A stretch of DNA of 64,000 bases, taken from NCBI GenBank assembly GCA_026129685.1, contig JAHCHO010000003.1, positions 414,251 through 478,250 of the forward strand. The letters run 5' to 3'. The notes under the pieces were generated by a model. It had not been told where the DNA came from. It did no database searches and saw only the letters and a program-made list of their open reading frames with translations. Below, in pieces: positions 8,630 through 16,946 of the stretch (positions are counted from its first letter, which is position 1; each line of letters begins with the position of its first letter). Both the position numbers and the translations under genes were made by a program. The DNA is from Fimbriimonadaceae bacterium (GTDB lineage Bacteria > Armatimonadota > Fimbriimonadia > Fimbriimonadales > Fimbriimonadaceae).

Positions 8630-9761
8630 TCAGGGCGTGATAATCTTCTGAGCAGCAACCACAAGGTCGACCGGCATAGATGAGGGCCCGCCGACGCTAA
8701 GTCGGACCTCGACTGGCAGGTCATCGGTGTTTGGCGGCAGCTTAACGCCGCCGAGCGCCACCGCCCCAGTCGCCGGAGGTAAGTTCTGTACTTGCCCGTT
8801 TACAGGAAGGGCCGATGTAAGAAGCCCCTCAACAGCTCCTGTCCAAGCGGCCCCCACATTTCGGGCGTTCAGGCGCGGAACGATCGCGACTTCCTGGGAT
8901 GAGGCGTTACGGAATCGCATTCTGTAGCGGAGCACGACGCCATACATGGCGGCATTGCTCTTCTGCGCGCAACCTCCGCCAAGCACCCCAAACACGGAGC
9001 GCTCGATCGAGCCCTTGTCTCCCACACCGAAAGCGATCCTATCCTCCAATTGGCTTCCTATGCTCGATAGGTCGTGCACCGAAGTGCACTCCACGGCGAG
9101 GTCGCAGTACGGCCAAGCCCCACGCTGATGGGCATCGGGATCGACACAATCACTCGCGTAATCACCGTAATCCTGGTTCGGACTGACGTACGTCCGGACT
9201 CCGATCTGAGACCCAGGGGCGCCCTCGATCTCGATTTCCTGAACGGCACCGAGAAACGCGCCGGGATCAACGGCGTAATCCATGAACATCTTCTCGCCAA
9301 CTGGGACGGCCTCCCCAGCCAGACCGGTAGTCTCAAGGGAGCTGTTCAGGAGGGCTGCGGCCAAGCACGATCCCGCCTTGTACGAGTTTCCGCTCGTTGA
9401 GTAGGTTCGGCGAGTAGGTTCGGCTTTCGGTAAGCCACGACACAACCTCCGCCTTTGGGCCTGAGCGAACTCCGAGCACTAGCCCGAACCTACGCGTGTC
9501 GCCCATGCCGTTGACATGCCACTGGTACACGCGCAATCTGACCGACCCGGACGCGGGAATCGGAACCTCGCACTTGAACAGGGTCGTGGGCAATGCTGCA
9601 CCGACAACCGTTTCCGGCGTGTTACACAGAATCAGCCAGCGGTCTCCGCTACTCCCCTGCCAGACCAGCAGGTCCGATAGCTGTCGGGAAGTCAGAAGCT
9701 GACCGCTCACGAAGGGCAGGATGCTAGTTCCGCAAGCCACATGTAGCGGGATATACGCCAC
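8630..9761 (-). pseudogene. Gene split by a 13-bp tandem duplication
   Basis: Two overlapping reading frames, 9333-9761 (142 residues) and 8630-9445 (271 residues), are the front and back of one gene. GAGTAGGTTCGGC occurs twice in perfect tandem (9399-9411 and 9412-9424). With one copy removed the frame runs on through SRTYS-TSGNSYKAGSC into the second part and gives a single protein of about 372 residues. The product is unrecognised: no signal peptide, beta-rich, with several cysteines in the second half. Composition is visibly less GC-rich than the neighbours, which hints at transfer. Whether the copy pair is real or a sequencing error cannot be told here. Confidence 0.8.
9399..9424. repeat. 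Exact 13-bp tandem duplication
   Basis: Two adjacent copies of GAGTAGGTTCGGC with no mismatch. Thirteen is not a multiple of three, so the duplication shifts the reading frame of the minus-strand gene that contains it. Confidence 0.95.
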
Positions 9762-9815
9762 GGCCCGCCGTGGCGTTGCGTCCGACCGAGACGATCTCCC
9801 ACCGTGGGTCGCCGC

Positions 9816-10073
9816 TCACCCCAGGTACGCGTCGTCCTCGATCCGGACCCGCGCCGGGCGAAGGGCCTCGAGCACGGTGTTCGGACCGACGGTCAGCGAC
9901 TCGCCCTCGTGGACCAGATAGTCCGTCGCGTCCCCCTCGACCGTCGCCCAGACCAGGCCCTCCTCGACCCGCATCCGCTCTCCGCGCATCGCCTCCGGCA
10001 GGTGGAACACCTCGCCGCGGCCGAGAAGCACGGAACGGCCCGTGCGCTTGCTGTTCGGAGAACGTCGTTTCAT
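9816..10073 (-). CDS. DUF2917 (cupin-like) small protein
   Basis: About 85 residues from the ATG at 10073 (an in-frame start at 10091 would add six). The pattern HLPEAMRGERMRVEEGLVWA, then GDATDYLVHEGESLTVGPNT and VLEALRPARVRI fits the DUF2917 family, a small cupin-like beta-barrel of unknown role. It is preceded by nothing on its strand and diverges from the MocR-type gene, with about 150 bases between them. Confidence 0.65.
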   Translation of the reverse strand: MKRRSPNSKRTGRSVLLGRGEVFHLPEAMRGERMRVEEGLVWATVEGDATDYLVHEGESLTVGPNTVLEALRPARVRIEDDAYLG

Positions 10074-10160
10074 GGCCCGATGATCGCACAACCGGCGGCG
10101 ACCCTCTGGGACAATCCTCGGTTGCGTGGGCCGTACAATCGCGGTGTTCGCTCCTGAACG

Positions 10161-10175
10161 ACGCGAATGTCGCGT
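10161..10175. promoter_or_regulatory. Possible operator of the MocR-type gene
   Basis: ACGCGA (10161-10166) and TCGCGT (10170-10175) form a perfect 6-bp inverted repeat with a 3-base centre, just upstream of the -35 like box at 10182. Such short GC-rich dyads can arise by chance; the position is the main support. Confidence 0.3.
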
Positions 10176-10181
10176 ACTGTA

Positions 10182-10212
10182 TTGCCAAGGGAGGGGCCGC
10201 CCGCCCTATAAT
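10182..10212 (+). promoter_or_regulatory. Promoter of the MocR-type gene
   Basis: TTGCCA (10182-10187) and TATAAT (10207-10212) are separated by 19 bases. The ATG at 10220 lies 7 bases after the -10 box, again predicting a leaderless message and excluding the in-frame ATG at 10211, which falls inside the -10 box. Confidence 0.7.
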
Positions 10213-10219
10213 GCCCCCC

Positions 10220-11650
10220 ATGGCGAGCCCGATCCTCCAGCCAAACGGACGGTTCCTGCGCGACCAGGTCGCGGAGTTCGTCCGCGTCAAGGTCGGCCAA
10301 GGGGTGTATCGCCCGGGCGATCGCGTTCCCTCCGTTCGGGCGATGAGCAAACTGCTCGGCATCGCGCCCAGCACCGTCGTGGACGCCTACCGCTCGCTCG
10401 AAACCGAAGGCCTCATCCTCGCCCGCCCGCAGTCCGGCTTCTACGTTCCCCTCGCCCGCTGGCGCGAGGCCGGCCTGAGCAAGACCCGGCCCGCCGCGCC
10501 GCCCAGCCTGCAGAACGAGTTCCCCCTCTTCATGCGCGTGCTGAAGGACTCGAAGCGCGACGACGTGGTGAGCCTCGCCGTCGCCGATCCCTCGAACGAG
10601 CAGCTGCCCGCCGCGACGATGCACCGCCTCCTTACCCGCGTCCTGCGAGAGAACCCGGAGTACGCGATCGGCTACGACGTTTCGATCGGCCACCGACCCT
10701 TGCGCGAGCAGATCGCGCGCCGCGCGATCGCGATGGGCTGCGGCCTTTCGCCGGACGAAATCGTCGTCACGAACGGTTGCAGCGAAGCGCTCGCCCTAAG
10801 CCTGCGCGCGGTGTGCGAACCCGGGCAGATCGTGGCCGTCGAGTCGCCCGCCTACTACGGGGTGCTGTTCGCCATCCACTCCCTCGGCCTCAAGGCGCTC
10901 GAGATCGGTTCCGACCCGGTCACCGGTCTGTGCCTGGACGCGCTGGACGACGCCCTGCGAACGTACGATGTGCGCGCCGTCCTCACAAACTCCACCTTTT
11001 CGAACCCGATGGGCAGCACCGTCCCCGCCGAGAACAAGCGCCTCCTCGTCGAGACCCTCGCCCCCAGGGGCGTCCCCCTCATCGAGGACGACGTCTACGG
11101 CGATCTTGGCCACGACGGCGAACGGCCCGTCGTCGCGAAGGCGTTCGACCGCACCGGACGGGTGCTCTTGTGCTCCTCGTTCTCGAAGACGATCGCGCCG
11201 GGATACCGCATCGGTTGGGTGGCGGGGGGCCGTTACCACGACCGCATCGCCGAGCTCAAGTTCGGGTTCAGCGTGTGCGCCGCCTCCGCGCCCCAGGCCG
11301 CCGTCGCCGAGTTTCTGGAGACCGAGCGCTACGTCCGCACCGTGCAGCGGGCGGCCCGCACCTACGGCGCGAACCTCGGTTCGATGCGCGAGTACGTGCT
11401 CGAGCGCTTCCCGGCCGGCACGCGGTGCAGTCACCCGCTCGGCGGCTTCGTCCTGTGGGTCGAACTACCGAACGACCTCGACTCGGTGGACCTGTACGAG
11501 CGCTGCCGCGCCCAGGGGGTGACGTTCATGCCCGGCCCCGCCTTCGCCACCCACGGTGGCTACCGCAACTTCCTGCGCCTAAACGCCTCCGCCTGGAACC
11601 GCCGCGTCGCCCGCGCGATCGAGGTGATCGGCGCGGAAGCCCGGAAGTGA
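10220..11650 (+). CDS. MocR-type GntR/aminotransferase regulator
   Basis: A 476-residue two-domain protein. Residues about 10-80 are a GntR winged helix (QVAEFVRVKVGQGVYRPGDR, VPSVRAMSKLLGIAPSTV, ETEGLILARPQSGFYV). Residues about 110-470 are a fold-type I aminotransferase domain with the PLP lysine in SSFSKTIAPGYRIGW (near residue 324) and TNGCSEALAL. MocR proteins use bound PLP to sense vitamin B6 or amino compounds and regulate neighbouring genes; PdxR and GabR are examples. No pdx or gab gene is adjacent, so the target is unknown. A true aminotransferase with GntR fusion is the alternative. Confidence 0.88.
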   Translation: MASPILQPNGRFLRDQVAEFVRVKVGQGVYRPGDRVPSVRAMSKLLGIAPSTVVDAYRSLETEGLILARPQSGFYVPLARWREAGLSKTRPAAPPSLQNEFPLFMRVLKDSKRDDVVSLAVADPSNEQLPAATMHRLLTRVLRENPEYAIGYDVSIGHRPLREQIARRAIAMGCGLSPDEIVVTNGCSEALALSLRAVCEPGQIVAVESPAYYGVLFAIHSLGLKALEIGSDPVTGLCLDALDDALRTYDVRAVLTNSTFSNPMGSTVPAENKRLLVETLAPRGVPLIEDDVYGDLGHDGERPVVAKAFDRTGRVLLCSSFSKTIAPGYRIGWVAGGRYHDRIAELKFGFSVCAASAPQAAVAEFLETERYVRTVQRAARTYGANLGSMREYVLERFPAGTRCSHPLGGFVLWVELPNDLDSVDLYERCRAQGVTFMPGPAFATHGGYRNFLRLNASAWNRRVARAIEVIGAEARK

Positions 11651-11749
11651 CACCGGCCATGCGACGGCAGCCGTGCTCACGGTCAGCCCAAATGCACAGG
11701 CCGTCCCATGAGGGCCAAGCGCTTGGTGTACGGCTCTTCGTGTGACATC

Positions 11750-12031
11750 ATGGGATCAGACGAGTGGCAACCCGAGCGCAAGGTCGCCGCCTTCGACCGG
11801 ATGACGGCGAAGGTGCCGCAGTTGTGGCGGAGCCGCAACCACGACACGTTCGCGCCCGTCGTGTGGGCGGCCGCTTACGCGCGGCTCGGGATCGCCTCGG
11901 TCGCGAACGAGGCGGTGGACTTCGCGCAACGGCACTTCGCGGGCACCCCGGAGGGCTTGCTCAACCACGAGCAGATGTGGCTCGACACCGCCCAGAAGTG
12001 GGCGAGCGGCCAGGACTGGAGGTTGGTGTGA
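11750..12031 (+). CDS. Small hypothetical protein
   Basis: About 93 residues from the ATG at 11750; an in-frame start at 11708 exists but adds a stretch with no family character. The sequence is helical, soluble and Trp-rich (VPQLWRSRNHDTFAPVVWAAAYARLG ... AQKWASGQDW when read in pieces), with no known motif. Its stop overlaps the GTG of the next gene (GTGA, 12028-12031), so the two are translationally coupled. Function unknown. Confidence 0.55.
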   Translation: MGSDEWQPERKVAAFDRMTAKVPQLWRSRNHDTFAPVVWAAAYARLGIASVANEAVDFAQRHFAGTPEGLLNHEQMWLDTAQKWASGQDWRLV

Positions 12032-12991
12032 ACCGAGCCCCCCGGCTTCTCGGAGCCCTGCTCTTCTCGGCGTCGCTCGGGTGCGGGGGCGAGCGTGGCC
12101 AAGTCGAAGAGGCTTCATGGAATCGAGTCACCGTGGAACGCGTGGCCCTCCCGGCGGAATTCACGTACGGTGAGCGGCGTTTCCAACGACGGCTCGGTCA
12201 TGATCCTGCGAGGAACTCCCGGCACTTTGGGAGTGTTGGACGGCGGCCGGACGATGCGCTATGAGGTGGGTGGGAACGCCCAGTTCACGAGGTTGAGCGC
12301 GAACGGGGTCTTCGCGGTCGCCTTCTCAAGGGTCCTGGCTACCGGCGGGACGCCCGACGATTTGACGCTCTTCCTCTGGGATCGCGAGCGAGGTCCGCGC
12401 CCGGTGGTGGTCCGAAAGGGCAGGCAGTTGTCGGTGCGCGAGTTGCGGGACGACGGTTCCTTCGTCGCCGCGTTCAGCCCCGACGGCGTCGTCAAGAGGA
12501 CGATCCGCTTCCGGCTTCCCGACGTCATGGAGGAGAGTGACGGCCCGCCCCCCGACCCGCCGATACCGATTGTCGCCCCGCCCGGATACTCCGATCCCAA
12601 GGCCGTTCGCTATTCGGACAACGGGCGCTTTGCCGCCGGTCACGTCAGCAACGGCGATGAGGGGAGGCGTGCCTGCCTCTGGGACGTGGCGGGAACCCCG
12701 GCCTTGCTCCCGTCTCCAATCCTGGCCGATGTGGCGGCGGAAGCGGCGTTCTTCGTCTCGGACGACGGCGAGCGAGCGCTGTACGCAGGCACATTGTCGG
12801 ATGGAGGGGGTGGCTACGAGATGCTGTGGATCGAGGGCCGGGCACCGTTCCATCTCAACGACCTGCTCAGGCGGTCGCGCATAGGCGAGCCCGACGATCC
12901 GTTGTGGCGGTTCGGCGTTTACTCCGCCAACGGACGGTTCATCACCGTCCACCGAGGGACGGGCGACCAGTACTTGGTGCGCGCGCCGTAG
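12028..12991 (+). pseudogene. Frameshifted lipoprotein/propeller gene
   Basis: A GTG at 12028, preceded by GGAGG at 12018-12022, opens a lipoprotein signal (NRAPRLLGALLFSASLGCGG, lipobox cysteine near residue 19) that reads on to PAEFTY. The rest of the protein, beginning VSGVSNDGSVMILRGTPG and showing propeller-like strand repeats (SANGVFAVAFS, SDNGRFAAGHVSN, SDDGERALYAG), continues in the +1 frame to 12991. The switch falls at 12163-12170, where ACGT is followed by ACGG; removing four bases there restores one frame of about 320 residues. Either a genuine disruption or a sequencing error. Function unknown. Confidence 0.7.
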
Positions 12992-13012
12992 CGTCCCGTA
13001 GCACGCTGTCGC

Positions 13013-14035
13013 CTATCCGTCCGAATCAGGCAGAGGGGCGTTCGAGAACACGTCCACGTCCAGGCTCGTGCGCTCGCCGCGCGCCAACCGGATCGAACCC
13101 GCGAGAGCGATCATCGCGGCGTTGTCCGTACACAGGTCGAACGACGGCGTCAGGAAGCGCAGACCCAGGCGTTCGCACCGTCCCTTCAGTCGCTCGCGCA
13201 GCGCCTCGTTCGCGGCCACCCCGCCGACCAGGGTCAGGCAGGTCGCCTCGAACCGCTCCGCCGCGCGCGCCGCCCGATCCGCCAAGACCCCGACGATCGC
13301 CTCCTGGATCGAGGCGGCCGCGTCCGCCGTCCGCAAGGCCTCCCCCTCGCGCTCGACCAGCCGGAGCACGGCCGTTTTGAGGCCGCTGAAGCTGAAGTCG
13401 AGGGTGTCGCCGGAGAGCCCGCGGGGAAGGGGGTACCGGCCCGGATCGCCCGCCCGCGCCGCCTCCTGGATCGCCCGTCCACCGGGATACCCAAGGCCCA
13501 GCAACCGGGCCGACTTGTCGAAGGCTTCGCCCGCCGCGTCGTCGAGGGTCTGCCCGAGAAGCCGGTAAGCGCCCGGCGCGACGACCTCGACCAACTCGGT
13601 GTGCCCGCCCGACACGACGAGCGCCACGTGCGGGAACGGCGCGTCGGGATGGTCGGCGAGCACCGAGAGAAGGTGCCCCTCCAAGTGGTGCACGGCCACG
13701 AACGGCAGGCCGCGCACGTGAGCGAAGGTCTTGGCGGCGGTCAGACCCACGCTCAGCGCCCCGACCAGCCCCGGCCGGTTGGTCGCGGCCACCGCCCGCA
13801 CGTCCTCCTTCGCCACGCCCGCTGCCGCGAGCGCGGAGACGAGGACGGGCAGAATCGCCTCGACGTGGGCGCGGGCCGCCGCCTCCGGGACCACCCCGCC
13901 CCATTGGGCGTGCAGGTCGGTTTGCGAGCTGACGATGTTCGAGAGGACGCGCCCGCTTTCGACGAGGGCGGCGCTCGTCTCGTCGCAACTCGTTTCGATC
14001 CCCAAAACGGGGCCGGGGTAGTGGGAAATCGTCAT
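13013..14035 (-). CDS. tsaD: tRNA N6-adenosine threonylcarbamoyltransferase
   Basis: A 340-residue Kae1/TsaD protein, full length. Family hallmarks are GIETSCDETS (12-21), the metal-binding HHLEGH (116-121), VVSGGHT, GYPGG and CTDNAAMIA near the C-terminus. With TsaB, TsaC and TsaE it transfers the threonylcarbamoyl group to A37 of tRNAs that read ANN codons. None of the partners is in the window. The start at 14035 gives the usual N-terminus. An inverted repeat and a TAGCCT box lie just upstream. Confidence 0.96.
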   Translation of the reverse strand: MTISHYPGPVLGIETSCDETSAALVESGRVLSNIVSSQTDLHAQWGGVVPEAAARAHVEAILPVLVSALAAAGVAKEDVRAVAATNRPGLVGALSVGLTAAKTFAHVRGLPFVAVHHLEGHLLSVLADHPDAPFPHVALVVSGGHTELVEVVAPGAYRLLGQTLDDAAGEAFDKSARLLGLGYPGGRAIQEAARAGDPGRYPLPRGLSGDTLDFSFSGLKTAVLRLVEREGEALRTADAAASIQEAIVGVLADRAARAAERFEATCLTLVGGVAANEALRERLKGRCERLGLRFLTPSFDLCTDNAAMIALAGSIRLARGERTSLDVDVFSNAPLPDSDG

Positions 14036-14044
14036 GCGGCGACG

Positions 14045-14063
14045 CCTAGGCTACCAGCCTAGG
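14045..14063. repeat. Inverted repeat upstream of tsaD
   Basis: CCTAGGCT (14045-14052) and AGCCTAGG (14056-14063) are perfect 8-bp arms around ACC. The repeat lies between the DUF433 gene and tsaD, 9 bases before the tsaD start, and contains TAGCCT, which matches -10 like boxes seen before other genes here. It could be an operator for tsaD or a weak terminator of DUF433; there is no T-run. Confidence 0.5.
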
Positions 14064-14076
14064 GCCGCACGGGGGG

Positions 14077-14283
14077 TCAGACCGCGACTTCACGCGCGAC
14101 GACCCGGTTCGCCAAGTGCAGGAAGGCGACGGCCTGGTCTCGCCGCACGCTCGGGAAATCCCGAAGGAACGAATCGAGGGTCTCGTTCTCGACGAGGTAC
14201 TCGACCAACGCCTGCACGGGAACCCGCGTCCCGTCGAACAGGGGCAGCCCATCCAGCACTTCCGGGTTGGACTGAGCGAACAT
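14077..14283 (-). CDS. DUF433 family protein
   Basis: A 68-residue protein. The pattern NPEVLDGLPLFDGTRVPVQA, LVEYLVENETLDSFLRDFPS and a C-terminal helix is the DUF433 winged-helix family, which often acts as antitoxin or DNA-binding partner of a DUF5615-type PIN-like protein. No such partner follows, as tsaD is next. The ATG at 14283 has GGAGG 5-9 bases upstream. Many longer readings of this frame exist but carry no family sequence before this point. Confidence 0.75.
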   Translation of the reverse strand: MFAQSNPEVLDGLPLFDGTRVPVQALVEYLVENETLDSFLRDFPSVRRDQAVAFLHLANRVVAREVAV

Positions 14284-14419
14284 GACGCCTCCATTATCCG
14301 ACCGATTTCCAGAATGTAACCGGTTGTTTTTGTGGAGATTCCACTTTCGCCACGGGCGGCTTCTGCATGGGTGAGCCCGGCCCGAACGAGCCCGCTTTGG
14401 TAACCTACTCGCCGCACCT

Positions 14420-16171
14420 TTGAAACGACTCCTTCCCCGCCTTGATCCCCGTATCGCCGGCGAACTGATGGCCCAGAAACGGGACATCGCGCTGGGACTT
14501 TTGTGCTCGGCGGGCAGCGCGGGCCTCCTCGGCGCGACGACCTGGCTCATCAAGGCCACCCTCGACGCCGTCGACGCGGGCGAAGTCGGCACCCTCAACG
14601 CGATGGCGGTGACGGTGCTTCTGCTCTTCGCGGTGAAGTACTTCTTCACGCGAGGGCAGGTCTACTACCTCGGAAGGGCCACCACGCGCCTGGCGAGCGA
14701 CCTGCGCGTGCGGCTCTTCGCCAAGCTCCAGCGCCTCCCCGTCAGTTACTTCAACGACCGCAAGACGGGGGCCATCCAGAGCGTCCTGACGAACGACGTC
14801 AGCGTCTACCAGAACGCCGTCACCGTCGTGCGCGATTCGATCGACGGGCCGATCAAGATCGGGGTCGGTTTCGTCGCGGTGTTCTCGATCCAGTGGCTGC
14901 TCTCTCTCGTCTCGATCGCGATGATCCCGGTGATGGTCGCGTTCATCCAGCGGAACTCCCGCAAAATGCGGTCCGCCCAAGCGGTGGTTCAGGAGGATCT
15001 GTCCCACGTCTCGGCGATGACCCAAGAGGAGTTGCAGGGCGTCCGCGTCGTCAAGGCCTTTGGCGCCGAGGACGCGGTCGTCGAACGATACCGGGGCCTC
15101 ATCGACCGGTCCTTCCGGAGCCAGCTCGAGGCGATCAAGCGCTCGGCCGCCCTCCGCCCGACGGTCGAGTTCCTCGGGGCGATCGCCCTCGCCGTCACGG
15201 TCGTGATATGCGGGTACCTGGTTCGTGAGAAGGCCCTGACCGTCGGCCAGCTTGGCGCCTTCATCTTCGCCCTCGACTACATCAACCAGGGCTTCAAGAA
15301 CATCGGCTCCCTGAACCAGACCGTCGCCCAGGTCCAAGCGGCGACGGACCGCATCCATACCGAGATTCTCGACGCCCCGGAGGCCCAAGTGGACGTGATG
15401 GGCGCGCGCGAACTGCCCGCCACCCTGGGACGGATCGAGTTTCGAAACGTCGGGTTCCGCTATCCGGACGGGACCGAAGCGCTGCGCGACGTCAGTTTCG
15501 TCATCGAACCGGGGCAGTCGCTCGCCCTCGTGGGCCCGAGCGGGGCCGGCAAGAGCACGATCGCCGATCTGCTCCTCCGCTTCTACGATCCCACCGAAGG
15601 TCAGGTCCTTCTCGACGGGGTGGACCTGCGCGAACTCCGGGTCTCGTGGCTCCGCCGCCAAATCGGCGTCGTGCCCCAGCAGACGTTCCTTTTCGCCGGG
15701 ACGATCGAGGCGAACATCCGCCTCGGCAAGCCGGACGCGACCGACGCCGAAGTGGAGGAGGCCGCCCGCGCCGCGAACGCCGCCGCCTTCGTCGAGAAGA
15801 TGCCCGAGGCCTACCGCACCGAACTCGCCGAACGCGGGGTTCGGGTTTCGGGCGGCGAGATGCAGCGCCTCGCGATCGCCCGCGCCCTCGTCCGCAAGCC
15901 ACGGATTCTCGTCCTCGACGAGGCCACCTCGAACCTCGATGCGGTGTCCGAGAAGCTGGTCCAAGCCGCGCTCGAGGGGGTCATGCGCGACCGCACGACC
16001 CTCTTCATCGCCCACCGACTCTCGACCGCCGCGCGCGCCGACACCATCCTCGTCCTCTCTCACGGCCAGGTCGTCGAGCAGGGCTCGCACCAGACGCTGA
16101 TGGTGCAAGGCGGGGCCTATGCCTCGATGTACCGCGCCTTCAGCACCGGATTGCTGGAAGAGGCTCTTTAG
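14420..16171 (+). CDS. ABC transporter, fused permease and ATPase (MsbA-like)
   Basis: A 583-residue half-transporter with six membrane helices in residues about 20-320 and an ATPase domain after 340. It shows Walker A GPSGAGKST (near 373), the Q-loop, signature VSGGEMQRLAIARAL (near 475), Walker B ILVLDEATS and the switch histidine in FIAHRLST. It works as a homodimer, exporting lipids or hydrophobic compounds; MsbA-like export of a lipid A precursor is possible but cannot be shown. I take the TTG at 14420 because the family N-terminus (KRLLPRLDPRIAGELMAQKR) begins there; ATG 14468 is the alternative. Confidence 0.88.
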   Translation: MKRLLPRLDPRIAGELMAQKRDIALGLLCSAGSAGLLGATTWLIKATLDAVDAGEVGTLNAMAVTVLLLFAVKYFFTRGQVYYLGRATTRLASDLRVRLFAKLQRLPVSYFNDRKTGAIQSVLTNDVSVYQNAVTVVRDSIDGPIKIGVGFVAVFSIQWLLSLVSIAMIPVMVAFIQRNSRKMRSAQAVVQEDLSHVSAMTQEELQGVRVVKAFGAEDAVVERYRGLIDRSFRSQLEAIKRSAALRPTVEFLGAIALAVTVVICGYLVREKALTVGQLGAFIFALDYINQGFKNIGSLNQTVAQVQAATDRIHTEILDAPEAQVDVMGARELPATLGRIEFRNVGFRYPDGTEALRDVSFVIEPGQSLALVGPSGAGKSTIADLLLRFYDPTEGQVLLDGVDLRELRVSWLRRQIGVVPQQTFLFAGTIEANIRLGKPDATDAEVEEAARAANAAAFVEKMPEAYRTELAERGVRVSGGEMQRLAIARALVRKPRILVLDEATSNLDAVSEKLVQAALEGVMRDRTTLFIAHRLSTAARADTILVLSHGQVVEQGSHQTLMVQGGAYASMYRAFSTGLLEEAL

Positions 16172-16839
16172 CCGAGCGGCGACACCACGACGCGCGCGAC
16201 CTCGCTGAACGGACCGGTCCTGCCCCGCGTGCCGAGCCAGCGAACGCGATAGTGGGCGATCAACCCCGCGTCCTCCGCACGAGCGGGGACGGCGTGCGGG
16301 GAACGCGTCGCGACCCCCAGAAGTCGGAACGCCTCCTCCCCCGGGTCGGTGCCGGCCGCCACGACCGCGCGCCACACCTCGACTCCCACCATCCCGGCGG
16401 GCTTGCCCCGTCGGTCCGGCGTGGCCGAGTCCCGAAACGCCAACCCGTGCCGGGCGGGATCGCGCCCGTCCACCGTCAACAGCGGGGCCGTCGTGGGGCC
16501 GGGCCTCGGCCGATGCGAGCGCTCGAGCGGCTTGAGGCCCAGTTGGGCCAAGATCGCGTCGTTCGTCCCCAGCCTCGCCCGCAGCGTGCGAATCAGCCGC
16601 CGAATCTGGGCCACGAACCGCTTGCGTGCCGCCGCCTTCTGGGCCGCCGCCGCCCGGAACGCCGCCCGGGCCTGCACCGTCTTGAGGTAGCGCTCCTCCC
16701 ACTCCTCTTGGTGCTCCAATAGGTTCGCGATGTCGTTCGCGTTCAGACCGAGGGCGATCTGGTTCGTGCGGCACCCGTTGACCAACACCCGTTGCCAGTC
16801 GTCGAAAGAGGGGTCGCGCTCGGGTATTCGCTCCTGCAT
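16168..16839 (-). CDS. Hypothetical protein with C-terminal fibronectin-like end
   Basis: A 223-residue soluble protein. Residues 1-100 are helical and alanine/arginine-rich (QARAAFRAAAAQKAAARKRF), residues about 110-223 look like a beta-sandwich (VGVEVWRAVV, HYRVRWLGTRGRTGPFSEVARV), similar to a fibronectin type III edge. No signal peptide. The stop codon overlaps the stop of the convergent ABC gene (TTAG). Similar proteins tend to be annotated as hypothetical; I do not know a function. Confidence 0.65.
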   Translation of the reverse strand: MQERIPERDPSFDDWQRVLVNGCRTNQIALGLNANDIANLLEHQEEWEERYLKTVQARAAFRAAAAQKAAARKRFVAQIRRLIRTLRARLGTNDAILAQLGLKPLERSHRPRPGPTTAPLLTVDGRDPARHGLAFRDSATPDRRGKPAGMVGVEVWRAVVAAGTDPGEEAFRLLGVATRSPHAVPARAEDAGLIAHYRVRWLGTRGRTGPFSEVARVVVSPLG

Positions 16840-16909
16840 GGTTTCACTTTACCGAAACTGGAACCGAACTGTGTGAAACGGCTTTTCCGTCGTACGCACG
16901 GTCCGAGTC

Positions 16910-16937
16910 TTGGCGAATCCGTCCCCCAAGGTACAGT
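16910..16937 (+). promoter_or_regulatory. Promoter of the HerA-like gene
   Basis: TTGGCG (16910-16915) and TACAGT (16932-16937) are 16 bases apart; the ATG at 16947 follows the -10 box by 9 bases, leaving a leader of at most a few bases. Confidence 0.55.
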
Positions 16938-16946
16938 CCAGAGAGC

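Noticed and set aside
16168..16171. Overlapping stop codons of convergent genes (also at 60905-60908)
   Set aside because: Noted, but common in compact genomes and not evidence of anything special.
14405..16774. A 789-codon frame on the minus strand opposite the ABC exporter
   Set aside because: Opposite strand of a gene with all ABC motifs; the frame has no recognisable domain.
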